A stretch of DNA of 64,000 nt, taken from Cellulomonas fimi ATCC 484 (GTDB lineage: Bacteria; Actinomycetota; Actinomycetes; Actinomycetales; Cellulomonadaceae). Position numbers and translations under genes: made by a program. The notes under the pieces are model-generated. The model had not been told where the DNA came from. It made no database searches and saw only the letters and a program-made list of their open reading frames with translations. This document shows positions 8,187 through 16,815 of the stretch, piece after piece; within the stretch, counting starts at the first letter, position 1, and every line of letters begins with the position of its first letter. Where the stretch lies: NCBI RefSeq assembly GCF_000212695.1, contig NC_015514.1:3844001-3908000 (forward strand). Direction: 5' to 3'.

Positions 8187-9542
8187 TCAGTCGGCCCGCA
8201 CGACCGGCTCGGCCAGGACCGACCGCAGCAGCGGGCGGCTCGTCTCGGTCGCCGCGAGGACCAGCAGGCACCCGCCGACGAGGCACCCGGCGAGCAGCAG
8301 CATCCCCCGCGGGTCGCTGAACGCGGCGGTCTTGAACAGCGGCGCGAGCATGAACAGCGCGGTGAGCGCCGAGCCGCCGGCGACGCGGACCATCGGCCCG
8401 AGCACCTCGCGGCGGCGCACCGCGTCGAGCATCTCGACGGGCATGCCGGCGAGGTGCGCGAGCGCCAGCTCCCGGCGGCGGTCCAGCACGCTCGACGCCT
8501 GCGCGATGCCCGCCGACACCGCCGCGAGCAGGAACGCGATGACGAGCGTGAGCATCGCGCCGGTCACGAGGTCGTCGTTCAGGATCTGACCCTGCCGGTC
8601 GAGCCGCTCCCCCGCGGTGAACGCGGGCAGCACCGCGAGCGCGCCCGCCACGAACCCCGCCAGGCCGAGCCCGCCGACGACGCGCCACGCGGCCCGCGGG
8701 TCGTCGGCGAGGCGGCGCGCGGCGAGCAGCCGGACCGCGGTCCGCGCCCGCCGCGCCTGGACCCGGCCGAGGATCCCGAGCACCCACGGCCCGACGAGGT
8801 TGAGCGCCGCGAAGCCCGCGGCGAGGAACCCGAGCAGCACGGCGACGAGGGCCGCGGCGAGCGCGCCGCCCGCGGCGGTGGCGATCGTGAACCCCACGAA
8901 CGCGGCGACGAGCACCAGGAGCCGCACGACCCGCAGCGCGGGCGGGGTGGTCCGCCGGGCGACGCCGAGCGGGGACACGGTGACGCGGCGCAGCGACACC
9001 GCGCCGCTCACGGCGGCGAGCGCGGGCACCAGCACGAGCGCGCCGAGGACCCCGAGAGGTCCCACCCACAGCTCGCCGACCGTGAAGGTGCCGCCCTGGA
9101 AGGGCACGAGCGCCCACAGCGGCAGCAGCGCGGCGTAGCCGAGCACGCCGGCCACCGCGCCCGCGAGCCCCTGCGCGCACGTCTCGACGAGCGAGAGCGC
9201 GACGACCTCCCGTGGCGTCGCACCCAGCAGCCGCAGGGTCGCGAGCCGCGCGTCGCGCCGCGCGACGCCGAGCCGGGCGGCGGCACCGCCCAGCGTGACG
9301 AGCGGGACGACCAGCAGGATCACGGCGGTCCACGCGAGCTGCACGTACAGGGGCCCGAGCTCGCGCTGCAGGTCGTCCGCCGGGTGCGCGGCGCGGTCCG
9401 CGAAGCCCAGCAGGCCGCCGACGACGGACAGCGTGAGCGCCGTCGACACCGCGAACGCGGTCACCGACAGGCCGGTCGTCACGCGCGTGTCCCGACCGCC
9501 CGCGCGGCGCAGCTGCGGCGCGAGGGCGACGACCGCGTTCAC
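8187..9542 (-). CDS. ABC transporter permease, FtsX-like
   Basis: 451 residues from a GTG at 9542 that overlaps the stop of the upstream ATP-binding gene in a GTGA. About ten hydrophobic segments are visible, with the FtsX/MacB-type arrangement of two membrane bundles around long extracellular stretches (e.g. near DLQRELGPLYVQ and TAGERLDRQGQILNDD). The second half repeats the sequence pattern of the first (RRELALAHLAGMPVEMLDAVRRREV resembles RRDARLATLRLLGATPREVVALSLVE). With the next gene it forms a MacB/LolD-type mechanotransducing exporter of unknown substrate, possibly for antimicrobial peptides or lipids. Confidence 0.88.
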   Translation of the reverse strand: MNAVVALAPQLRRAGGRDTRVTTGLSVTAFAVSTALTLSVVGGLLGFADRAAHPADDLQRELGPLYVQLAWTAVILLVVPLVTLGGAAARLGVARRDARLATLRLLGATPREVVALSLVETCAQGLAGAVAGVLGYAALLPLWALVPFQGGTFTVGELWVGPLGVLGALVLVPALAAVSGAVSLRRVTVSPLGVARRTTPPALRVVRLLVLVAAFVGFTIATAAGGALAAALVAVLLGFLAAGFAALNLVGPWVLGILGRVQARRARTAVRLLAARRLADDPRAAWRVVGGLGLAGFVAGALAVLPAFTAGERLDRQGQILNDDLVTGAMLTLVIAFLLAAVSAGIAQASSVLDRRRELALAHLAGMPVEMLDAVRRREVLGPMVRVAGGSALTALFMLAPLFKTAAFSDPRGMLLLAGCLVGGCLLVLAATETSRPLLRSVLAEPVVRAD

Positions 9543-10279
9543 GCCGTCCGCCGCTCGTCGACGACGCGCCCGTCGCGGACCACGATGCGCCGGCCGCACC
9601 AGGCCGCGACCTGCTCGTCGTGCGTGACGACGACGAGGCACGCCCCGACGGCACGCGTCGCCTCGGTCAGCAGCCGCATGACCTCGTGGCCGTTCGCCTG
9701 GTCCAGCGCGCCGGTCGGCTCGTCCGCGAACACGACGTCGGGCTGGGTGACGAGGGCGCGCGCGACGGCGACCCGCTGCGCCTGCCCGCCGGACAGCTCG
9801 CCGGGACGCCGCCCCTCCATGCCGGCGAGCCCGAGGGACGCGAGCCAGCGCGTCGCGAGTTCCGTCGCCTCCCGCCGGGACGTGCCCAGCAGCAGGGCGG
9901 GCAGCGCGACGTTCTCGACCGCGGGCAGCTCGGGCAGCAGCTGGCCGTTCTGGAAGACGAAGCCGTAGCTGGTGCGCCGCAGCAGCGACCGCTCACGCTC
10001 GTCGAGGCCGTGCACCGGGCGCCCGCGCAGCATGACCGAGCCCGCGTCGGGCACGAGGATGCCGGCGAGGCAGTGCAGCAGCGTCGACTTGCCGGAGCCG
10101 GAGGGCCCCATGACGGCGAGCGACTCGCCGTCGGCGAGGTCGAGGTCGACGCCCGCGAGCGCGGTCGTCTCGCCGAACCGCTTGACGAGCGCACGCGCGG
10201 ACAGCCGCGCGGGGGCCGAGGTCGCCGTCGCGGCGGGCGCGGCGACGGCAGGGGGTGTCGCGGGGACCGGTGTGCTCAT
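9539..10279 (-). CDS. ABC transporter ATP-binding protein, LolD/MacB type
   Basis: 246 residues. Walker A GPSGSGKS (near residue 56), Q-loop FVFQNGQLLPE, signature LSGGQAQRVAVARAL, Walker B VVFADEPTGALD and the switch histidine in VVVTHD are all intact. The DEPTGALD variant and the overall length place it in the MacB/LolD family that partners FtsX-like permeases. The ATG at 10279 is preferred over longer in-frame options because the family start lies just before SARALVKRFGETTALAGVD. It is translationally coupled to the permease through a 4-base overlap. Confidence 0.93.
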   Translation of the reverse strand: MSTPVPATPPAVAAPAATATSAPARLSARALVKRFGETTALAGVDLDLADGESLAVMGPSGSGKSTLLHCLAGILVPDAGSVMLRGRPVHGLDERERSLLRRTSYGFVFQNGQLLPELPAVENVALPALLLGTSRREATELATRWLASLGLAGMEGRRPGELSGGQAQRVAVARALVTQPDVVFADEPTGALDQANGHEVMRLLTEATRAVGACLVVVTHDEQVAAWCGRRIVVRDGRVVDERRTA

Positions 10280-10477
10280 GCCGTCCAGCCTCGCGGTGCG
10301 GGCGGCCCGGTCGCGTCCCCCCGCGGTCCGGACCTGCGGGCGGCCGTGTCGTCCGGGGTGCGCGGCGCCTCGGGTGCGGCGTCCGACCACGGTCGTACCC
10401 GCGCGCCGTCGCGTGCGCCCAGCGGGTGATCCGCGTCCGGATGCGCGCGGACAGCCCGGCGCGCGGCCGTCTCCACC

Positions 10478-10483
10478 TAGACT
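10478..10483 (+). promoter_or_regulatory. -10 box for leaderless transcript
   Basis: TAGACT followed by seven bases and the GTG start at 10491. There is no ribosome binding site, so transcription likely begins at the start codon. Confidence 0.6.
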
Positions 10484-10490
10484 GCCCACC

Positions 10491-10841
10491 GTGATCTTCA
10501 AGGCGGTGGGCGAGGGCAGGCCTTACCCGGACCACGGGCTCGAGACGCCCCGGCAGTGGGCCGAGGTGTCGCCGCGCGTCGTGCGCCTCGACGAGCTCGT
10601 GACGACCAAGCGGACGCTGGACCTCGACGCGCTGCTCGCGGAGGACTCGACGTTCTACGGCGACCTGTTCGCGCACGTCGTCCAGTACCGCGGCGTGATG
10701 TACCTGGAGGACGGTCTGCACCGCGCCGTCCGGGCCGCGCTGCAGCAGCGTGCCGTCCTGCACGCCCGGGTCCTCGTGATCGAGCCGGTCGCCGCCGGCC
10801 GCGCCACGGGTGCCGCCGAGCCGTCGACGGGCGACGCGTGA
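10491..10841 (+). CDS. Conserved protein annotated as VapB-family antitoxin
   Basis: 116 residues from the GTG at 10491, fixed by the -10 box seven bases upstream. The sequence VIFKAVGEGRPYPDHGLETPRQWAEV...RVVRLDELVTTKRTLDL matches a family conserved across actinobacteria that is often labelled VapB-type antitoxin. It usually sits, as here, directly before a LytR C-terminal-domain gene, and no VapC (PIN) partner is present. The label is therefore doubtful and a cell-envelope role is as likely. It overlaps the next gene by four bases (GTGA). Confidence 0.75.
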   Translation: MIFKAVGEGRPYPDHGLETPRQWAEVSPRVVRLDELVTTKRTLDLDALLAEDSTFYGDLFAHVVQYRGVMYLEDGLHRAVRAALQQRAVLHARVLVIEPVAAGRATGAAEPSTGDA

Positions 10842-11458
10842 GCGACGTCGACCGGGCCCGCGCCCTGCGCCGGCGGCACATGCACGAGCGTCAGGCCGTG
10901 ATCTTCGGCGTGCTGCTCGCAGGCCTCGCGGTCGCCGGTCTCGGTGCCGCCGCGGTCTACACCGGCAACGTGTCGCTGCCGTTCGTCGCGCGCGGCTTCA
11001 GCACGCCGCCGCCCGAGCCGGCCGCCCCCGTGGGGCCCTGCCCGCCGGCGAACGCGCTGCCCGTCGCGTACGCGCAGGTCTCGGTGAACGTCCTCAACGG
11101 CACGTCGTCCGTCGGCCTGGCCGGCGCCACGGCGGAGGAGCTGCGGCTGCGCGGCTTCACGGTCGCCGGCACCGCCAACTCCGAGGCCGGGTACGAGGGC
11201 GTCGCCCTCATCTCGTTCGGCGTCAACGGTGCTGCGGCCGCCTACACGCTCGCGGCGCAGGTCGACGGGGCGGACATGCTGCTCGTCGCGCGCGAGGACG
11301 CGGGCGTCGACATCACGCTCGGCTCGCAGTGGCCGGGTCTGCTGCCCACCGAGCAGGTCCTGCTCGACCCGGCCGCTCCGCTCGTCGGCCCGGAGGGCTG
11401 CACGCCGCTCGAGGAGAGCGCCGTCCAGACCCCCGAGGCTCCCGCCGCGCAGGGCTGA
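10838..11458 (+). CDS. Membrane-anchored LytR C-terminal domain protein
   Basis: 206 residues. A single transmembrane segment near residues 20-42 (VIFGVLLAGLAVAGLGAAAVY) anchors a Pro-rich linker and an extracytoplasmic LytR_C domain. That domain is recognisable from VSVNVLNGTSSVGLAGATAEELRLRGF near the start and ADMLLVAREDAGVDITLGSQW. The CPPANA and EGCTP cysteines could form a disulphide. LytR_C domains occur on proteins that attach polymers to peptidoglycan, but here the catalytic LCP domain is missing. It is co-translated with the upstream VapB-like gene. Confidence 0.85.
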   Translation: MSDVDRARALRRRHMHERQAVIFGVLLAGLAVAGLGAAAVYTGNVSLPFVARGFSTPPPEPAAPVGPCPPANALPVAYAQVSVNVLNGTSSVGLAGATAEELRLRGFTVAGTANSEAGYEGVALISFGVNGAAAAYTLAAQVDGADMLLVAREDAGVDITLGSQWPGLLPTEQVLLDPAAPLVGPEGCTPLEESAVQTPEAPAAQG

Positions 11459-11465
11459 CCCGGCC

Positions 11466-11500
11466 GGCTCCCGCGCGCCGCCCGTGCGGGCGCGGGAGCC
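11466..11500. terminator. Bidirectional hairpin between convergent genes
   Basis: Perfect 11-bp stem (11466-11476 with 11490-11500, GGCTCCCGCGC arms) and a 13-nt loop, centred in the 48 bases between the stops of the LytR_C gene and the uracil permease gene. Confidence 0.75.
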
Positions 11501-11506
11501 CGCACG

Positions 11507-12817
11507 TCAGTGGGCCGGCTCGTCCGCCGCCGGCACCGACGCGGGCGTCGCGGGCTCCTGACCCGTGCCGCGCCACTGCGCGACGACGCGCATGAGGTGG
11601 TAGAGGCCGATCGCGGTCGCGGTGCCGAGCGCGATGCCCTCGAAGCGCAGCTCCCCGGCGACCCACGTGAAGTTGGCGACGCCCACGACCAGCGCGATCG
11701 CGGCCGGCACCAGGTTGACGGGGCTCGAGAAGTCGACGCGGTTCTGGATCCAGATGCGCGCGCCGAGCAGGCCGATCATCCCGTAGAGCATGGTCGTCGC
11801 CCCGCCGAGGACGCCGTCGGGGATCGTCTTGACGAGCTCGCCGAACTTCGGCGACAGGCTGAGCAGCAGGGCACCGCCCGCGGCGACCCAGTACGCGGCG
11901 GTCGAGTAGACGCGCGTCGCGGCCATGACGCCGATGTTCTCCGCGTACGTCGTGGTGCCGGACCCGCCGCCGAGGCCCGCGAGGGAGGTCGCGATGCCGT
12001 CGGCCAGCAGCGCGCGGCCCGTGAGCGGGTCGAGGTCGCGCCCCGTCATGGCCGCGACGGACTTCACGTGACCGACGTTCTCGGCGACGAGCACGAGCAC
12101 CACCGGCACGAACAGGCCGAGCACCTCGACGTCGAACGACGGCGCCGTGAAGGGCGGCAGCCCGAACCAGGCGGCGTCGCGGAAGCGCGCGAAGTCGACC
12201 TGACCCTGCAGGAGCGCGGCGACGTAGCCGACGAGCACGCCGACGAGGATCGACAGGCGACCGAGGATGCCGCGGAACAGGACCGTCGTCAGGACGATCG
12301 CGGCGAGCGTGACGATCGCGGTCAGCGGCGCCTTCTGCACCGACCCCCACGCGACCGGCGCGAGGTTGAACCCGATGAGCGCGACGATCGTGCCGGTCAC
12401 GACCGGCGGCATCACGACCTCGATCCAGCGGGCGCCGACGACGTGCACGAGCGCGCCGACCCCGGCGAGCACCAGGCCCGTCACGAGGATGCCGCCGACC
12501 GCGACCGACTGGCCGCCGCTCGCGGTGGCCGCGACGACGGGCGCGATGAACGCGAACGACGACCCGAGGTAGCTCGGCAGCCGGTTCCCCGTGAGGAGCA
12601 GGAACGCGACCGTGCCGATCGCGGAGAAGAACAGCGTCGTCTGCGGGGAGAAGTCGGTGATGAGCGGGACCGCGAACGTCGCGCCGAACATCGCGACGAC
12701 GTGCTGCAGCCCGATCCCGATGGTCCGCGGCCACGTCAGCCGCTCGTCGGGCGCGACCACCTCGCCGGGTCGTACGTCCTTGCCGTCCGCGTGCAGTGTC
12801 CAGCCCAGACCCGCCAT
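11507..12817 (-). CDS. uraA: Uracil-xanthine permease (NCS2/NAT family)
   Basis: 436 residues with about 14 membrane segments. It opens with the family's N-terminal motif (GIGLQHVVAMFGATFAVPLI) and has LVLVAENVGHVKSV, GLGGGSGTTTYAENIGVMAAT and the signature region of UraA-like transporters. NCS2 proteins import uracil or xanthine with protons. Uracil is most likely because a upp gene lies in the same window. The ATG at 12817 has a strong SD (GAGGAGCGGTG). An in-frame upstream extension of 85 codons is not hydrophobic and is rejected. Confidence 0.93.
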   Translation of the reverse strand: MAGLGWTLHADGKDVRPGEVVAPDERLTWPRTIGIGLQHVVAMFGATFAVPLITDFSPQTTLFFSAIGTVAFLLLTGNRLPSYLGSSFAFIAPVVAATASGGQSVAVGGILVTGLVLAGVGALVHVVGARWIEVVMPPVVTGTIVALIGFNLAPVAWGSVQKAPLTAIVTLAAIVLTTVLFRGILGRLSILVGVLVGYVAALLQGQVDFARFRDAAWFGLPPFTAPSFDVEVLGLFVPVVLVLVAENVGHVKSVAAMTGRDLDPLTGRALLADGIATSLAGLGGGSGTTTYAENIGVMAATRVYSTAAYWVAAGGALLLSLSPKFGELVKTIPDGVLGGATTMLYGMIGLLGARIWIQNRVDFSSPVNLVPAAIALVVGVANFTWVAGELRFEGIALGTATAIGLYHLMRVVAQWRGTGQEPATPASVPAADEPAH

Positions 12818-12961
12818 CACCGCTCCTCGTCGTCGTGCTCCGCGCCGCGCGTCGCCGGACGAAGGGTACGGCCGTGCGGCGCCTCGACGCGCGGACCTCC
12901 GGCCCCCGTGCCAGCGTGGGAGGTGCGAGCACCTCCAGGGAGCCACGACGAAGGAGACGTC

Positions 12962-13183
12962 ATGAGCGAGGACGACACGAGGTACGACCTGCCCACGCCC
13001 ACGGGGGTCGTCCCGGGCGGCGCGCCGGACCCGGTGCGCGACACCGCGCCGCACGCGGAGCCGGCACCGCACGAGGTCGACGCGGACGGTGACGGCTACG
13101 TCGACGACGCACCGGTGGTCTACCCCGTCCCCGGTGCCCAGGGAGCGGTCCCGCCGCCGCCGGTGCGCCCGACGCAGGAGTGA
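12962..13183 (+). CDS. Small acidic protein with a DxDxDG loop
   Basis: 73 residues with a good SD (AAGGAGACGTC). It is acidic and Pro-rich. HEVDADGDGYVDDAP (residues about 39-53) looks like a single EF-hand or dockerin-type calcium loop (D-x-D-x-D-G). No signal peptide or membrane segment is visible. I do not recognise the family. It is divergent from the uracil permease gene, with 144 bases between the two starts. Confidence 0.65.
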   Translation: MSEDDTRYDLPTPTGVVPGGAPDPVRDTAPHAEPAPHEVDADGDGYVDDAPVVYPVPGAQGAVPPPPVRPTQE

Positions 13184-13333
13184 GTCGCCAGGGCCCGACG
13201 TCGGTGCGCGGCCCGCGCCCGACGTCAGGCCTCGGCGTGCGTGCCGACCGGTGGCGACGGGGTCCGCGGCTGCGCCGTCGGCGATAGCCTGACGGTCGCC
13301 CGCCCGCCCGGACGCGCGTCGTCCCGCACCGCC

Positions 13334-13338
13334 GGAGG
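13334..13338 (+). promoter_or_regulatory. Ribosome binding site pointing to a CTG start
   Basis: GGAGG lies five bases before the CTG at 13344. It is the only SD-like sequence in the 102 bases between the in-frame stop at 13290 and the first GTG at 13395. Confidence 0.5.
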
Positions 13339-13343
13339 CCTCC

Positions 13344-14696
13344 CTGCACCGCCTGCTGCGCTCGCTGACCGCCGTCTGGGTCGCGTTCCTCGTCGTGCAC
13401 GCGTGGCTCGCGTGGGTCGGGGTCGTGTGGATCCCCCAGAAGGCGTTCTGGGACCTCGAGCTGTACCGCTACTGGATGTGGCTCGGGCTGCACGAGGGCC
13501 AGTGGCCGGTGCTGTCGGGCGACTGGGTGTACCCGGCGGGCGCGGTCGTGCCGATGCTCGCCGCGGCCGCGGGCGGCACCGCCGGTGGGTCCGGGTACGC
13601 GACCGTGTGGGCGCTGCTCGTCACGGCGCTCGACGCGGGTGCGCTCGGCGTGCTGCTGCACGCGCCGCGGCTCGCGCGCCCGGTCGGCCGGTCGGGGCAC
13701 CGCCACCCGCACGAGCCCCGCGTGACCACGGGCGCGTGGTGGTGGATCGGGTTCCTCGCGCTGCTCGGTCCGATCGCGATGGGCCGGCTCGACGCCGTCG
13801 TCGCGCCCGTCGTCGTCGTCGCGCTCGCCGTGACGCTGCGGCACCCGCGCCTGTCGTCCGTGCTGCTCACGGTCGGCGCCTGGGTCAAGGTCGCCCCCGG
13901 GGCGCTGCTGCTCGCCGTCGTCGTGGCGGTGCGCCGGCCGTGGCGCGACGTCGTGCTGCCCGCGGCGGTCGTGTGCGTCGTCGTGGTCGGTGCCGTCGTC
14001 GCCGGGGGCGGTGCGCCGCACCTGCTGTCGTTCCTCGGCGAGCAGGAGGACCGCGGGCTGCAGATCGAGGCCGTCGGCGCGACGCCGTGGGTCGTCTGGG
14101 GGCTGTGGAGCGACGAGGTCGAGCGGTTCCTCAACCAGCCGATCGTCACGTGGGAGGTCTCCGGCCCGGGCACGGCGGGGGCCGCGGACGCGCTCGGGGC
14201 GCTGTTCGTCGTCGGGCTCGCCGCGTGCGCCGCGCTGCTGTGGTGGCGACGCCTGCACCTCGGTCCGCGGTTCTGGCAGGACGCCGTCGCGCAGCGCGAG
14301 CTCGTGGTGCGTGGCGCGATGCTGCTCGTGCTCGCGACGATCGTGTTCAACAAGGTCGGCACGCCGCAGTACGTCGGGTGGCTCGCACCGCCGGTCGCGG
14401 TCGCCCTCGCGCTGCGCCTCCCGGGCTGGCGCGTGACCGCCTGGACCGTGGCGGGGGTCGCCGCGGCGACACAGGTCGTCTTCCCGTGGGGGTACGACCA
14501 GGTGCTCGCGGGCGAGCCGCTCGTGACCGCCGTGCTCGCGGCCCGCAACGTCGCCCTCGTCGTCCTGCTCGTGCTCACCGCCCGCGCGCTCCTGCGCCCG
14601 CCGGCCCACCCGCTGCCCGGCGACGCGGGCGGGGCCCCTGGGGTCTCCCCCGAGGTCGCGCCCGGCACCGTCAGCTCGCCGGCGGGTTCGCCCTGA
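13344..14696 (+). CDS. GT87-type membrane mannosyltransferase, probable CTG start
   Basis: About 450 residues with roughly ten membrane segments. The pattern resembles the GT87 (DUF2029) polyprenol-phosphate-dependent mannosyltransferases of actinobacteria: a loop with FWDLELYRYW near the start, then GRLDAVVAPVVVVAL, SVLLTVGAWVKVAPGALLL and FNKVGTPQYVGWLAPP. The frame has no ATG, GTG or TTG before 13395, where there is no SD. A CTG at 13344 lies five bases after GGAGG and completes the first membrane helix, so I prefer it. The 3' end overlaps the convergent GH81 gene by 26 bases. Confidence 0.75.
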   Translation: MHRLLRSLTAVWVAFLVVHAWLAWVGVVWIPQKAFWDLELYRYWMWLGLHEGQWPVLSGDWVYPAGAVVPMLAAAAGGTAGGSGYATVWALLVTALDAGALGVLLHAPRLARPVGRSGHRHPHEPRVTTGAWWWIGFLALLGPIAMGRLDAVVAPVVVVALAVTLRHPRLSSVLLTVGAWVKVAPGALLLAVVVAVRRPWRDVVLPAAVVCVVVVGAVVAGGGAPHLLSFLGEQEDRGLQIEAVGATPWVVWGLWSDEVERFLNQPIVTWEVSGPGTAGAADALGALFVVGLAACAALLWWRRLHLGPRFWQDAVAQRELVVRGAMLLVLATIVFNKVGTPQYVGWLAPPVAVALALRLPGWRVTAWTVAGVAAATQVVFPWGYDQVLAGEPLVTAVLAARNVALVVLLVLTARALLRPPAHPLPGDAGGAPGVSPEVAPGTVSSPAGSP

Positions 14697-16815
14697 CCGA
14701 CGCGATGAACGCCAGCATCGACGCACGCGACGAGCCGTCGTCGATCGCCTCCTCCGGCAGGTCGACCGCGGTCTCCCACGCCGCCTTGGCCTCGTCCGGG
14801 CCCGCGAGCGCCGAGTACGTCACGACGTAGTCCGCGAGCGGCCCGGTGAGACCGGACTCCTCGACGGCCGCCCGGATCCGCTCCGGGTCGACGTCCGTGG
14901 CCAGCGACGTCTGCACGGGACCCATCGGGATGAGCTGGATGCCGAGGATCGCGCTCGGCTCGGGGCTGAACCACGTGGCGTAGTCCCGCTTGGCGCCCCA
15001 GCTGATCGAGAAGACCTCGTGGCCGAACCCGTCGAGCGCGGGGTCGTCCAGGTCGGGTGCCGTCCAGTACGCGCGGGCCGAGGCCGCCTCCGTCGAGGTC
15101 AGCCAGGCGGCCTGCGTCGCGAGGTCGTCCTGGCCGGACGACTGCGCCCACAGCCCGAGCCCGTTCCAGGCGTTGACCGCCTCGGAGGACGACTCCTGGT
15201 TGTTCCCGTCGGCGAACGGCGACGTGCCGGACGCCCACGAGTGCCCGAACCACGGGTCGTACGACCGGAGCTGCGGCAGCGCGTCGGTGGGCGTCGGCGA
15301 CGCCACGTCCGCCGCGAGCAGGTCCATCACCGGGGCGACGTCGTCCGCGAGGGACGCGTCGTCCGCCGCGAGCAGGCCCGCCGCGGCCAGCAGGTAGCCG
15401 TAGTGGAAGTGGTGGTCGTTGAGCTCGTCCGACCCGAACGACGGCGTCAGGCCGATCGCGGACCGGGCGTCCGCGTCGTAGACGAAGCACCGCGCGTCCC
15501 GCTGCGCGCACCCGTCCGGCTGCGCCCACTCGCGCAGCGCCTCGGTCGTGCGCGTGCGCAGGTCGGCCACGACGTCGTCGGCACCGAGCTGCTCGCCGAG
15601 CGTGACGAGCGACGCGGCCCGGAACAGGGCCTTGCCGCCGAAGTACGTGTCCGACGGGAACGGCTCGGTCGCGGCGACGTCCGCGGTGAGCGCGTCGACG
15701 ACCGCCGTGCGCTCGTCGTCGGGGACGCCGTCGAGGTCGAGGCTGCCCGTCGGGCGGACCGTCGGCGCGAACGCCGTGAGGTGCGAGCCGGCGCACAGCT
15801 CGAGCGAGCCGTACACGCTCGGGTACGTCCCGAGGTCGCAGCCGTCGCGCTCCGGCTGGGTGCCGGTGCGGTGGTGCGGGGCGAGCACGTAGGCCGTCGG
15901 CGCGCCGCCCGCGGTGCGGTACGTGAGCGTCGTGCGGGCCACGTCGTCGTCCACGCCGTAGGTGACGTCGACACCGGTCACGGGGTCGGCGGCCGCCTCC
16001 GCGAGGGTCGCGGCCGCGTCGGCGTCCGCGTCCTGCGGGACCGGGTACCACGTCGCGGTCGACCCGGCGGCGAGCGTGCCGTCCGGGTCGGCGCCGACGA
16101 GCGCCCACTCGGTGCCCGCGACCGTGACCGTGGCCGGCCCGTCGCCCGACGCCTCGAACGACCCCGCCTGCGCCGACGACGCGACCGTGAGCTCCCGCTC
16201 GGCCGTCAGGCTCACGAACGGCGAACCCTCCGCGAGGACGACGTGCCCGAGCACCGCGCCGGCGGCGTCGAGCAGGTCGATCGTGACGCTCACCGGGTCG
16301 GCGGCGCTGACCTGTGCGGACGCGGCGCCCGCGTCGACCGTGACGGCCGGCACGTGCGGCCCCACGACCGCCTTGTCGCTCGCGACCGGGTCCGGCACGC
16401 CGAGCGTGAACCCGGACCCGGTGAGCGCGAACGACACCGGCTGCGCGAACACCGGCTGCGACTCCTCGCCGAACACCAGGCCGCTGTACCAGCGGTTCGT
16501 CGGCGGGACGACCCCGTCGGCCAGGCGCACCGGGTCGATCTTCGCGACCGACGCCTGCTCGACGCCCGCGGTCAGCGCCGCGGTGTCGAGGTCGGGCGGC
16601 GTCGCGTCGGGCGGACCCTCGAGCCGGACCTCCGGGGCGGAGCCGCCGGCCCGGTCGGCCGTGGGGGCGTCGGCGCGCCCCCACGGGCCGACCAGGGCGA
16701 CGACGGCCCCCACGGCCAGCACCGCCACCGCCGCGACGGCGACCACCACCCAGCGTCGGCGGCGGGACGTGGCGCCCGCCGGCAGGTTCGTGGGCAGGTC
16801 GGTGCGTGCGGTCAT
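14671..16815 (-). CDS. Membrane-anchored endo-beta-1,3-glucanase, GH81
   Basis: 714 residues. An N-terminal membrane segment (RRWVVVAVAAVAVLAVGAVVAL, near residues 20-42) without a clear cleavage site leaves the enzyme tethered outside the cell. GH81 enzymes hydrolyse internal beta-1,3-glucan bonds. Family hallmarks are NRWYSGLVF near the start of the domain, SDELNDHHFHYGY, YDPWFGHSWASG, GNNQESSSEAVNAW (holding the catalytic glutamates) and SISWGAKRDYATWF. It is the last gene of the GT2-HlyD-GH81 operon (ATGA overlap). There it may trim or release glucan made by the synthase, as BcsZ does for cellulose; that role is inference. Confidence 0.92.
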   Translation of the reverse strand: MTARTDLPTNLPAGATSRRRRWVVVAVAAVAVLAVGAVVALVGPWGRADAPTADRAGGSAPEVRLEGPPDATPPDLDTAALTAGVEQASVAKIDPVRLADGVVPPTNRWYSGLVFGEESQPVFAQPVSFALTGSGFTLGVPDPVASDKAVVGPHVPAVTVDAGAASAQVSAADPVSVTIDLLDAAGAVLGHVVLAEGSPFVSLTAERELTVASSAQAGSFEASGDGPATVTVAGTEWALVGADPDGTLAAGSTATWYPVPQDADADAAATLAEAAADPVTGVDVTYGVDDDVARTTLTYRTAGGAPTAYVLAPHHRTGTQPERDGCDLGTYPSVYGSLELCAGSHLTAFAPTVRPTGSLDLDGVPDDERTAVVDALTADVAATEPFPSDTYFGGKALFRAASLVTLGEQLGADDVVADLRTRTTEALREWAQPDGCAQRDARCFVYDADARSAIGLTPSFGSDELNDHHFHYGYLLAAAGLLAADDASLADDVAPVMDLLAADVASPTPTDALPQLRSYDPWFGHSWASGTSPFADGNNQESSSEAVNAWNGLGLWAQSSGQDDLATQAAWLTSTEAASARAYWTAPDLDDPALDGFGHEVFSISWGAKRDYATWFSPEPSAILGIQLIPMGPVQTSLATDVDPERIRAAVEESGLTGPLADYVVTYSALAGPDEAKAAWETAVDLPEEAIDDGSSRASMLAFIASVRANPPAS

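Noticed and set aside
10491..10841. VapBC toxin-antitoxin module
   Set aside because: No PIN-domain toxin next to the VapB-like gene; the partner is a LytR_C membrane protein, so a toxin system is not supported.
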